From JAUIAI01 sp963732405 (GTDB taxonomy: Bacteria > Pseudomonadota > Gammaproteobacteria > Burkholderiales > Burkholderiaceae_E): a stretch of 64,000 bases of DNA. This document shows, one piece after another, positions 37,141 through 44,472 of this stretch. The DNA lies in NCBI GenBank assembly GCA_963732405.1, contig CAVSZG010000001.1:558001-622000 (forward strand), written 5' to 3'. The translations under genes were made by a program, and so were the position numbers. The notes below the pieces were generated by a model that saw nothing but the letters and a program-made list of their open reading frames with translations, was not told where the DNA came from and made no database searches. Each line of letters begins with the position of its first letter. The stretch's first letter is position 1.

Positions 37141-37259
37141 ACGCTCCTTGATTCACCCGGGCTCATGCCCGTCAAACCAAGGTGCACCGATCAGGCGCGC
37201 CAATCAATCGACGCCAATTGTCGATGGCCGTTTCCACCGCGTTAGCGGTTTAGTTCAAC
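36756..37259 (-). repeat. 504-bp inverted repeat copy 1 (identical to 51510-52013)
   Basis: Covers the recombinase gene 5' part and leader of the IS91 element. The other copy lies 14.3 kb away in opposite orientation, with identical protein sequence over 127 residues and identical leader. Confidence 0.85.
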
Positions 37260-37354
37260 TTCACGTTGGACACGGCCGTTTGCAAAGCCAACGGAACTTG
37301 GGCTCCGCCCAGAGCCCGGTGCCTTGGCAAACGCCGGTCAACTCGGCGTGCGTC
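37253..37354 (+). repeat. attC-like 102-bp palindrome, site 1
   Basis: Reads GTTCAAC-N5-GTTGGAC at the left and GTCAAC-N5-GTGCGTC at the right. Between them are partly complementary arms (CGTTTGCAAAG and CTTGGCAAACG) and a tip with TGGGC-TCC-GCCCA. The layout matches an integron attC recombination site (R''-L''-L'-R'). The IS91 element abuts its left core. The right core is degenerate. Confidence 0.6.
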
Positions 37355-37381
37355 CAAACCGCGGAGATCGATGAAGGCGCT

Positions 37382-37933
37382 ATGATCGCTACCGCTCTGA
37401 TTGCCGCTGCTGTCACGCTCATCGTCGCGTACTTCACGAATTTCGAGAAGGAACGCTACGTACGGTTCTTAGACCGTAAAGCGTTGGCGGGTGGCCTAGC
37501 GGGGGAATTGCGATCGCATAGGAAGGTGTTTCCAGACCTGATCGAGCTCTTCAATAGCCTGGAGGCCGTAAACGGCGAGAAGAATCCGCCTTTCAGGTTG
37601 ATCGCCGAACCCACCAGCCCGGTCTTCGAGGGCAACGTTGCGCGTATTGGGCTTCTTGGCGGCGACCTCGCTGAGAGGGTGGCATATCTTTACGAGCAGC
37701 TACGCGCATTCCGCGCAGGATCCATGACGCTCGCTGTCGCGGGTGAAGCGATGGAGCAAGCTGAGTTCAAAGGTCGTTGTGCAAGACTGCGCAGCATGAT
37801 CCGGGACAACGAGCAGGAGGCTGATCTGACCATCGGTCTGTTGAAGGAGGCTGCCGACAAGGATTTTGACTGGGCTCCGCAAGTCGCATGGCGCGGGATT
37901 AACAAGATGTGGAAAGCGAGGCGAAACGCATAA
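37382..37933 (+). CDS. Cassette gene A, single-span membrane protein, unknown
   Basis: 183 residues: one N-terminal membrane helix (about 3-20, IATALIAAAVTLIVAYFTNF), then an all-helical cytoplasmic domain rich in Glu and Arg. No family recognised. It lies alone between attC-like sites 1 and 2, in the manner of a gene cassette, and its stop codon is part of GCATAAC, which resembles an attC R'' core. Confidence 0.6.
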   Translation: MIATALIAAAVTLIVAYFTNFEKERYVRFLDRKALAGGLAGELRSHRKVFPDLIELFNSLEAVNGEKNPPFRLIAEPTSPVFEGNVARIGLLGGDLAERVAYLYEQLRAFRAGSMTLAVAGEAMEQAEFKGRCARLRSMIRDNEQEADLTIGLLKEAADKDFDWAPQVAWRGINKMWKARRNA

Positions 37934-37967
37934 CAGGTCGCCCTTACGGACGTCTGATGCAGCCACC

Positions 37968-38069
37968 GCACAGCGCCGAGTTGACCGGCGTTTGCGAAGA
38001 CGCCGGGTTCTGGGCGGAGCCCAGGTTCCGGTGGCTTTGCAAACGTCCGAGTCCAACGTGATGTTCGAC
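37968..38069 (-). repeat. attC-like 102-bp palindrome, site 2 (inverted)
   Basis: Same length and sequence family as sites 1 and 3 but on the minus strand: GTCGAAC-N5-GTTGGAC, shared tip GGGCTCCGCCCAGA, and GTCAAC-N5-GCTGTGC. It follows the BrnA stop (minus strand) by 22 bp, as an attC follows its cassette gene. The 5' flank from 37928 also shows GCATAAC and an arm complementary to part of this site, so a longer, fused site is possible. Confidence 0.6.
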
Positions 38070-38091
38070 CCCCGACTCGAACTGAGCCGAA

Positions 38092-38358
38092 TCATTGCGC
38101 TAACTCTTCACGCAATACCTTCCGCAGAACAGCGACGGTGACCGGCCGATCGTCGAGCCCCTTCGAAAGCTCAGTCTCGACCACCTCTCGCAAAGCACCA
38201 TTGATTCGGGTCTGATACCCAGTACCCTCAGCGTCAGCCTTCGATCTGAAAAACTCGAGCAAGTCGTCGTCAATCATGATCGTGATTCGGGTCTTTCCAG
38301 GCGAAGGAATAACCGGTCCTCTCCTACCCTTCGAAAAATCATATTCTCTACGCGCCAT
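38092..38358 (-). CDS. brnA: BrnA-family antitoxin
   Basis: 88 residues with ITIMIDDDLLEFFRSKADAEGTGYQTRINGALREVVE, the ribbon-helix-helix segment of BrnA antitoxins, which bind and neutralise BrnT and repress the operon. It overlaps the BrnT end by 11 bp on the same strand (toxin first, antitoxin second), the normal BrnTA order. Confidence 0.85.
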   Translation of the reverse strand: MARREYDFSKGRRGPVIPSPGKTRITIMIDDDLLEFFRSKADAEGTGYQTRINGALREVVETELSKGLDDRPVTVAVLRKVLREELAQ

Positions 38359-38635
38359 ATTGCCTCGCTTGGCTTCGTGTTGCCTTCCGTGCAGAAATCA
38401 AGCGCGTTCTACCTCCGCGCAGTGTATGAACAACCATGAGAACACGGCTGAGAGCGTCCATGCCCAGTGTCACGTATCGCTCTTCGCCGACAGAGTATGG
38501 GTCCTCGATTGTCGCAGTCAGAGCCATTGGATCTCGTAACGCTTGCTCGGCATGCGAGAAAGAGACCTTGTGCTTCGCAAGGTTCTCTTTCGCCTTGATC
38601 GGGTCAAACTCGACGTCCACAGTGTCATTATGCAT
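38348..38635 (-). CDS. brnT: BrnT-family ribonuclease toxin
   Basis: 95 residues beginning MHNDTVDVEFDPIKAKENLAKHKVSFSHAEQAL, with ERYVTLGMDALSRVLMVVHT and RLISARKATRSQARQY, matching BrnT (RelE-fold RNase). The ATG at 38635 is preferred to the upstream starts, which add unrelated residues. Works with BrnA as a type II toxin-antitoxin pair. Confidence 0.85.
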   Translation of the reverse strand: MHNDTVDVEFDPIKAKENLAKHKVSFSHAEQALRDPMALTATIEDPYSVGEERYVTLGMDALSRVLMVVHTLRGGRTRLISARKATRSQARQYGA

Positions 38636-38762
38636 ATTGTCAAGAGTAGCCAGTGCCGCATGCAACCTTCCGCATACCTTGACGGGGCAACCGGGTGTCG
38701 AACTTCGGCGTTGAACGTCATGAACCGCTTGTGCATTGTTCGCAAATACGCTAACTTTGTGC

Positions 38763-39118
38763 ATGCCGTATCAGGTCGATTACTTTCATCCTCGTGTTCT
38801 CGCTTATGTCGAGGCCTGGCCAGTCGATATTCTGGCCGACTACCCTTGGATAGTTGAGTTGCTTGCGGAGTTCGGGCCGAACTTGAGGATGCCTCATTCA
38901 AAAGGGTTCGGAGGTGGTCTTTTTGAACTGCGGCTGAAGAGGCGTAGCGGAATCGGGCGCGCCTTTTTTGCTGTTTTCAAAGCGGCCAGCGGATCGTTAT
39001 CCTGCGCGCCTTTATCAAGAAAACTCCCAAGACCCCTGATCATGAACTAAAGCTGGCGCGGAAGCGGCAGAAGGAAGTGCGAGATGACTGCGCTCAAGTA
39101 CAAGCCGAAGAAGCATGA
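38763..39118 (+). pseudogene. higB: HigB/Gp49-type toxin gene with a frameshift
   Basis: The first part, MPYQVDYFHPRVLAYVEAWP through ELRLKRRSGIGRAFF, and a second part in another frame, GQRIVILRAFIKKTPKTPDHE, together make a full RelE/HigB-type mRNA-cleaving toxin. The frame breaks at a run of six T (38964-38969); a seventh T would restore it to RAFFCCFQSGQRIVIL. This is either a real inactivating deletion or an error in a homopolymer. The restored stop would be 39116-39118, overlapping the antitoxin start. Confidence 0.75.
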
Positions 39119-39401
39119 CCATTCCGCAATCCTGGCAAAGGCGCGGGCGAGAGAAGGATTTTCGGAAGCATACGACTCCTTGGCGTTGGAGTATGAAGTG
39201 GTTTCCCAGATGCTCAAAGCGCGATCGCGTGCGGGCTTGACGCAGGAAACTGTCGCTGAACGAATGGGTACGACGAAGAGCGCAGTTTCTCGTTTAGAAG
39301 GTGCAGGAAAGCACGCACCATCGCTTAATACGCTCAAACGATACGCAGAGGCCGTTGGGTGCGAGTTAAAGGTGAAGTTGGTTCTGCAAAAATCGGCATG
39401 A
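39084..39401 (+). CDS. higA: HigA-family antitoxin (XRE)
   Basis: 105 residues with an XRE helix-turn-helix, SRAGLTQETVAERMGTTKSAVSRLEGAG, and a C-terminal NTLKRYAEAVGCELKVKLV typical of antitoxins paired with HigB. It should bind the upstream toxin and repress the operon. Confidence 0.85.
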   Translation: MTALKYKPKKHDHSAILAKARAREGFSEAYDSLALEYEVVSQMLKARSRAGLTQETVAERMGTTKSAVSRLEGAGKHAPSLNTLKRYAEAVGCELKVKLVLQKSA

Positions 39402-39435
39402 TGTTCAACTTTACGCTGCAACGGAACTATCAGCA

Positions 39436-40434
39436 ATGACGCGTGCACTTGATATTTTTGAGCGACTCCAGAAAGGTGGGGTCTCAGCACTTGACGCCCT
39501 GATAGCCGACCGAGAGCCTGAATCCCTATTCCTGGACTTCAAGCGGTCACCGAGGGACGGCGCAGACACAAATTTGGCGGCTGACGACAATAAAAATCTT
39601 TCCAAGGCAATATCTGGGTTCGGCAACTCGTCTGGAGGAGTTGTTGTGTGGGGTGTTGATTGCCGTCCCGACTCGTCTGGGATCGAAGTGGCTAAAAAGA
39701 GCCCCCTGGTCGATGCTGAAGGCTTTTGCACCAAACTTCAGGCTGCTATTTCTCGTACGACCGTGCCCCCGCATCCGGGCGTAGAAATGCGGGCCTTTGA
39801 AGAAACCGGGCAGTGCCGCCGCGGGTACGTGGCCGTGTTCGTTCCTCAATCCAGTATCGGCCCCCTTCGTTCAATCGCCACAAATCACTATCACATACGT
39901 ATCGGATCAGACTTCGGTTTGGTATCGCACGATGTGCTTGCTGGCATGTTTGGCCGGGCTCCCCAACCAATTGTGGACGTAAACTTGGTGTCATACCCAG
40001 TACGAGTCGATATTGATCGGAATTCCCTTGTTCTCGCGGTCGGCATCGTAATCGTCAATCTTGGTGCAGTTGTAGGAGAGCGTCCCTATCTGTCTGGCTA
40101 TTTCGGAGATTTCCCGCAAGAGCAGCTCAACTTGGATATCCCGGATCCGGAAGCCTTCTTCCTTCGTCGTGGTCATCTTCCTAGCTTTAGCGTGGTTGCT
40201 TCAGATAGGTTTCTTCTTGCTCCTGGGTCGACCGAGATTATTTGCAACGTCTCGCTTAACGTCCCTATTGACTTTCCATCGGCAGTCCGACTCGAACTTA
40301 CTCTTGGAGTGCTTGGCGCTGCTCCTGGTCGCTTCTCGCTTTCTGCATCTGAGCAGTCAGTGCGAGCCGCAATCGCAAAAGTAGCCACTGCTCAGGTCCA
40401 GTCAATAGAAGTTGTACATCTTGTACCGGGTTAG
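39436..40434 (+). CDS. AlbA_2/Schlafen-like domain protein
   Basis: 332 residues. The N-terminal half has LFLDFKRSPR, KAISGFGNSSGGVVVWGVD and RGYVAVFVPQS with RIGSDF, the features of the AlbA_2 (divergent AAA_4) putative DNA/RNA-binding domain related to Schlafen. The C-terminal half (about 170-332) is beta-rich and unrecognised. It starts 34 bp after higA and is followed by attC-like site 3, so it appears to share a cassette with higBA. A role in defence or nucleic-acid control is inference. Confidence 0.7.
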   Translation: MTRALDIFERLQKGGVSALDALIADREPESLFLDFKRSPRDGADTNLAADDNKNLSKAISGFGNSSGGVVVWGVDCRPDSSGIEVAKKSPLVDAEGFCTKLQAAISRTTVPPHPGVEMRAFEETGQCRRGYVAVFVPQSSIGPLRSIATNHYHIRIGSDFGLVSHDVLAGMFGRAPQPIVDVNLVSYPVRVDIDRNSLVLAVGIVIVNLGAVVGERPYLSGYFGDFPQEQLNLDIPDPEAFFLRRGHLPSFSVVASDRFLLAPGSTEIICNVSLNVPIDFPSAVRLELTLGVLGAAPGRFSLSASEQSVRAAIAKVATAQVQSIEVVHLVPG

Positions 40435-40459
40435 GTAGGATGAGAACGCGTAGGCCAAG

Positions 40460-40561
40460 GTCTAACATCACGTTGGACACGAACGTTCGCAAAGGCGCCG
40501 GACCCTAGGCTCCGCCCAGAACCCGGCGTCTTCGCAAACGCCGTTCAACTTAGCGTTGTGC
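40460..40561 (+). repeat. attC-like 102-bp palindrome, site 3
   Basis: GTCTAAC-ATCAC-GTTGGAC at the left and GTTCAAC-TTAGC-GTTGTGC at the right match R''/L'' and L'/R' core sites with 5-bp spacers. Internal arms CGTTCGCAAAGGCGCCGG and CCGGCGTCTTCGCAAACG pair at about 15 of 18 positions. It begins 26 bp after the stop of the AlbA_2-domain gene. Confidence 0.65.
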
Positions 40562-40582
40562 CTCTGTGGAGAGCCTCACGAC

Positions 40583-40780
40583 ATGCCACCGAAGATTCGC
40601 GAGTTGATCGCCGATCTTGAGGCCGCTGGTTTCACGAACCGAGGTGGCAAGGGGAGTCACAGGAACTTTGTCCACCCACGGGTTGACCGTCCGATTACGG
40701 TTTCGGGTACGCTGGGCGGCGACGCGAAGCACTATCAGGTGCGGGCCGTTCGCACAGCAATCGAGGAGTCGAAGAAATGA
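40583..40780 (+). CDS. hicA: HicA-family toxin
   Basis: 65 residues with the HicA double-stranded-RNA-binding-like fold: ELIADLEAAGFTNRGGKGSHRNFVHP, in which GSHRNF holds the catalytic His. HicA cleaves mRNA. Starts 21 bp after attC-like site 3 and overlaps hicB by ATGA. Confidence 0.88.
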   Translation: MPPKIRELIADLEAAGFTNRGGKGSHRNFVHPRVDRPITVSGTLGGDAKHYQVRAVRTAIEESKK

Positions 40781-41016
40781 AGGAATCTGCCCGCTACGCC
40801 AAGATCGTCGAATGGTCCGAGGAGGATCAGTGCTACGTTGGAAGCTCGCCGGGGCTGTTTTATGGCGGCTGTCATGGAGACGACGAGACGGCCGTGTTCG
40901 AGGAGCTACTCGAAATTGTCGAGGAAACTGTCGCGCTCTATGTCAGTGAGGGACGCGTACTTCCGCCAGCGACATCTGGCCGCGATTTCGCGAACAAGAT
41001 GCAGCACGTGGCATAA
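40777..41016 (+). CDS. hicB: HicB-family antitoxin
   Basis: 79 residues opening YAKIVEWSEEDQCYVGSSPGLFYGGCHGDDE, the degenerate RNase-H-like HicB fold that binds HicA. The short C-terminus lacks an obvious DNA-binding domain. Its stop codon sits in GCATAAC, which resembles an attC R'' core, as in cassette gene A. Confidence 0.85.
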   Translation: MKESARYAKIVEWSEEDQCYVGSSPGLFYGGCHGDDETAVFEELLEIVEETVALYVSEGRVLPPATSGRDFANKMQHVA

Positions 41017-41102
41017 CATTGTGCTCGAGCGGACGCATGACACGACCAGCGCCTTGAGCCTGAAAGCCACCGGCCGTATCAATCGCCGATCACCTGAATC
41101 GT

Positions 41103-41224
41103 TACGCCGCTCTGATCGCCTGGGCGCTGCAGGGTGAACGACCCTTATGGTTTCATTGGCACGGTGCCGCGCTGATCCTGCCCGGCATCTGGTTGACCAC
41201 TCCCACCATCCGACCGAACCAGTA
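41103..41224 (+). pseudogene. 3' fragment of a second EamA/DMT transporter gene
   Basis: Translates to YAALIAWALQGERPLWFHW, then HGAALILPGIWLTT and RPNQ-stop, homologous to the end of the complete gene at 31764-32729. The rest of the gene is absent. It marks the right edge of the island. Confidence 0.75.
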
Positions 41225-41234
41225 ACGCAGACAC

Positions 41235-42329
41235 TCAGATGGCGTATCGGCTCACCGCCTGTTCATCCCACTCGATGCCGATTCCGGGTCGATCCGGGAT
41301 AACGATGTGGCCATCGACCACCGGAAACGGCTCTCGAAGGATTGGATCCGCCCAGTCCTGCCATTCCAGCCAATGGGCCGTCTCAGTCACTCGCATCAGG
41401 TGCGCCGACACCTCGGGATACAGATGCGTGGAGACCTCGATGCCCGCTGCGGCCGCGATGGGCGCCGACCGGAGCCATCCGGATACGCCGCCGATCCGCA
41501 TCATGTCGGGCATCACATAGTCACCGGCCTGCAGAGTGATGGCGCGGTACAACTCTCGAGGACCGTAGAAGTTTTCGCCCAGTTGCAACGGCGTCTTCAG
41601 CTCCCGCGCCAGTTGCGCATAGCCATCGAGATTGTTGTATGTCGTGGGCTCCTCGAACCAGTAAAGCCCCTGGTCATCCAGCGCATGACAGCGTCGTAGC
41701 GCATCACCCAGGGTCAGCCCCTGGTTGAAGTCGACCATGAGCAGTGCATCGTCGCCCACGCCCTGGCGCACCTCAACGATCGCCGCAAGATCATCCTTTA
41801 ATTTGTCGCGTCCCAACCGGAGCTTGAAGCCCCTGAAGCCGCCCTCATCGGCCAGTTCACGGGCTTCCCTGGCCAACGTCGCCGGGTCCGTCAACCACAG
41901 TCCGTTGCTGTTGTAGGCCGGTACGCGACCGATTGAGCCGCCCAGCAGCATGGCCAGCGGCATGTCGGCCGCCTTGGCCAGGGCATCCCAGGCAGCCATG
42001 TCGATGCCCGCATTGGCAATCATCGCCACGCCTTCGTAGCCGATCAGGTTCATGGACTGGCGGGCCGGCTGGAAATCGGCGATCGGCGCGATCGGTTGGC
42101 CTTTGCGCGCTGCGATCAGGTCCAGGATCGCGGGAACGATGTACTTGGGCGCATGACTCAGATAGGGCTCGAGATAGCTCCTGCCGACCACGCCCTCTTT
42201 GCTGAACAGGTCGATGAGAATCAGCGGCCAGTGGTCGTAGAGCCCGACACGCGAGACGACCTTGCGTTTCAGTGGAACCGATACCGTTCGTATTTGCACC
42301 GAGTCATAGGTCAAGCGGATCGGGGTCAT
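41235..42329 (-). CDS. Mandelate racemase/muconate-lactonizing enzyme family protein
   Basis: 364 residues, enolase superfamily. The barrel ligands are seen in MVDFNQG (Asp), WFEEPT (Glu) and LGENFYG (Glu), and STHLYPE gives the mandelate-racemase-type His. The usual KxK on the second strand reads KLR, so the second base is Arg. Substrate is some hydroxy or sugar acid; unknown. It ends an operon of two hydrolases. Confidence 0.83.
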   Translation of the reverse strand: MTPIRLTYDSVQIRTVSVPLKRKVVSRVGLYDHWPLILIDLFSKEGVVGRSYLEPYLSHAPKYIVPAILDLIAARKGQPIAPIADFQPARQSMNLIGYEGVAMIANAGIDMAAWDALAKAADMPLAMLLGGSIGRVPAYNSNGLWLTDPATLAREARELADEGGFRGFKLRLGRDKLKDDLAAIVEVRQGVGDDALLMVDFNQGLTLGDALRRCHALDDQGLYWFEEPTTYNNLDGYAQLARELKTPLQLGENFYGPRELYRAITLQAGDYVMPDMMRIGGVSGWLRSAPIAAAAGIEVSTHLYPEVSAHLMRVTETAHWLEWQDWADPILREPFPVVDGHIVIPDRPGIGIEWDEQAVSRYAI

Positions 42330-42365
42330 GGCATCTCTCGTTAGGATAAGTCCTGGATCAATCGC

Positions 42366-43229
42366 TTACGCCGCCAGAAACGCCAGAGCCCGCGAGACGA
42401 AGTCGGCGTGATTCTGGAAAATTCCGCCGTGCCCGGCGTCCTCGTAAATGACCAGCTGTGCATGAGGCATGCGACGAGCCATGTCCCGACTCAGCGCAGT
42501 CGGTACCATGATATCGTTGTCGCCGTTCGCAATCAGCACAGGTATGCGCACGACTGAGAGGTCTTGTGGCGCCTGCTGTCCCCATGCTTTGATCGCCTCG
42601 AGCTGGCGAAGGAAGGCGCGAGGCGTGGGCCCCTTGTCACGACCGGTCTTGCGTTGCCCGATGCGCGTGAGAAATTCGCTGGCTGCCCGACGCCCGTTGG
42701 ACGTGGCAGTGAAGAACAAATAGGTCTTGGGATCGCGCAGCGTGAGCAAGCCCTTGAGGATGAGCGGCCAGGAAACGGCACCGACACGACTGATACCCGG
42801 GCCGCCCGCGGGGCCGGTGCCCGTCAGAATGAGCCTGCGCACCAGTGTCGGTGCCTGCAGCACCAGGTCCTGAGCCACGAAGCCACCGAGCGAGAACCCC
42901 AGCAGGTCGATCTGCTCAAAGCCCATCGCCCGGACCAGTTCGATGGTGTCGCGCGCCATTTCGCCTACCGTCACCGGCGCCAATCCGGCCGATGAGCCGA
43001 TCCCGCGATAGTTGATGGCAATGACGTGATGCCGGCGGGCCAGCTGATCAACGATGGCCGGGTCAAAATTGTCCAGCACGGCACCCCAATGGTTCAGGAG
43101 AACGAGCGGAATGCCGTCCCGCGGACCCAGTTCGCGGTAGGCGAAGGTCGTGCCGCCCGCCTCGACGAGTTTGGTTGGCGCGCCGGCATACGACATGGCC
43201 GCCGGGGGATTCGAATCGATGCGGCTCAA
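42366..43229 (-). CDS. Alpha/beta hydrolase
   Basis: 287 residues with NHWGAVLDNFDP (oxyanion region), nucleophile elbow GFSLGG, and DAGHGG (His). The catalytic acid lies in NGDNDIMVP. It is a paralogue of the next gene: both share AYRELG, GPAGGPGIS and GHGGIFQ. Ester or lactone hydrolysis is likely; substrate unknown. 36 bp upstream of the racemase-like gene. Confidence 0.85.
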   Translation of the reverse strand: MSRIDSNPPAAMSYAGAPTKLVEAGGTTFAYRELGPRDGIPLVLLNHWGAVLDNFDPAIVDQLARRHHVIAINYRGIGSSAGLAPVTVGEMARDTIELVRAMGFEQIDLLGFSLGGFVAQDLVLQAPTLVRRLILTGTGPAGGPGISRVGAVSWPLILKGLLTLRDPKTYLFFTATSNGRRAASEFLTRIGQRKTGRDKGPTPRAFLRQLEAIKAWGQQAPQDLSVVRIPVLIANGDNDIMVPTALSRDMARRMPHAQLVIYEDAGHGGIFQNHADFVSRALAFLAA

Positions 43230-43336
43230 TATTGGCTCCCTGGGGCGTCGCTATTCGCTGACGATATTGACGCGTGATGAGGTGAGGATCAATGTCGGCA
43301 ACTCGATGCCGGTTGTCTGGCGAATGAACCGTGTGT

Positions 43337-44341
43337 TTACTTCGCCAGAAACGCCAATGCCTTGGGTACGAAGTCCGCCTGATGCTGGAAGATGCCCCCA
43401 TGGCCCGAATCGGCATAGATGATCAGTTCGCTGTTCGGCAAGCGTTTGGCCAGATCGTAGGTATTGCTGGAGGGCACCATCCGGTCCGCGTCGCCGTTGG
43501 CCACGAGTGCGGGCTGCGTGACCACCGACAGGTCGGCCGGTCGTTTCTCCCCCCAGGTGCCGAGCGCGCGAAGCTGGGCGAAGTAGGCACTGAAGGAAAT
43601 TTCCTTGTCGCGCTCCGTAGTACGCTCCTTCAGGCGCTGCAGGAAGGCCTTGCCGCTCGAAATGCCATCAGGGGTGCGGGTGAAAAAAAGGTATTGCTTC
43701 GGATCCTGGCCGGTCAGTGTCGCGCGCAGCAGGTCGTAGTTCGCTACGCCGGCCACCTCGCTGATGCCCGGGCCGCCAGCCGGTCCCGTGCCTGCCAGGA
43801 TCAGCTTGCGCACGAGCTGCGGTTCCTTGAGCACGATCTCCTGCGCAATCATGCCGCCCATCGAGAAACCGAACAAGTCGACCTGTTGAAAGCCCTTGGC
43901 CTTGATGAAGGTGATGGCGTCGTCGGCCATCTGCTCGATCGTGTCGGCCGGCGAGCCGGTGGACGCGCCGACGCCACGGTTGTCGAACGCGACCACGTGA
44001 TGCTTCTCGCTGATTCCATCCACGATGCGCGGATCCCAGTTGTCCAGAACAGCGGCAAGATGGTTGAGAAAAATCACCGGCGTACCGCCATTGGTTTGAC
44101 CGAGCTCGCGATAGGCAAACTCGGCACCACCAGCCGGGATGGTCCGGGTCGGCACGCCGGCCCAGTTCGTCGGGCTTGCCGTGACGATCTGGGCGGATGC
44201 CGCGTCGCCGGCGGGCGGATGATCGGCGGTGGCACATGCCGACAGCAACATTGCCGACAGCACGAGTACGCCCAGGCCGACGCCGAACACGGCTGGCTGG
44301 CTGGCAATAGCCGATCGCTCAATACGCGCCCTTCTGGTCAT
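43337..44341 (-). CDS. Lipid-anchored alpha/beta hydrolase
   Basis: 334 residues. A hydrophobic leader with lipobox LLSAC near residue 36 distinguishes it from its neighbour. The hydrolase domain has NHLAAVLDNWDP, GFSMGG, NGDADRMVP and DSGHGG. First gene of a minus-strand operon, divergent from a TetR gene with a shared palindrome-bearing promoter region. Confidence 0.85.
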   Translation of the reverse strand: MTRRARIERSAIASQPAVFGVGLGVLVLSAMLLSACATADHPPAGDAASAQIVTASPTNWAGVPTRTIPAGGAEFAYRELGQTNGGTPVIFLNHLAAVLDNWDPRIVDGISEKHHVVAFDNRGVGASTGSPADTIEQMADDAITFIKAKGFQQVDLFGFSMGGMIAQEIVLKEPQLVRKLILAGTGPAGGPGISEVAGVANYDLLRATLTGQDPKQYLFFTRTPDGISSGKAFLQRLKERTTERDKEISFSAYFAQLRALGTWGEKRPADLSVVTQPALVANGDADRMVPSSNTYDLAKRLPNSELIIYADSGHGGIFQHQADFVPKALAFLAK

Positions 44342-44397
44342 TTTCTATTCCTTCAGTGGATTAAATCGAAATTAATGATGACGTCCATAATCTTTAT

Positions 44398-44423
44398 TGT
44401 CAAGTCTTTGATGACGCTTGACA
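44398..44423. promoter_or_regulatory. Operator-like inverted repeat TGTCAAG-N12-CTTGACA
   Basis: Perfect 7-bp arms in the space between the divergent hydrolase and TetR genes. CTTGACA also supplies a -35-like TTGACA on each strand. It is a good candidate for the TetR binding site. Confidence 0.5.
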
Positions 44424-44472
44424 TCAATGTATAGTGTGTTGTTATGGCATCAGCAATCACCGTGGAATCGAC

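Larger units (their letters stand above)
34815..37259 (-). mobile_element. IS91-family element with associated tyrosine recombinase
   Basis: Contains a Y2/HUH-type transposase gene and, directly upstream on the same strand, a tyrosine recombinase, the usual pair of one IS91 subgroup. The right boundary is set by comparison with the second partial copy: both are identical from GTTGAAC (minus strand, 37259) inward. This includes GAAC, the tetranucleotide IS91 elements prefer as target. The left boundary (between 34815 and 35057) is approximate. Confidence 0.75.
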
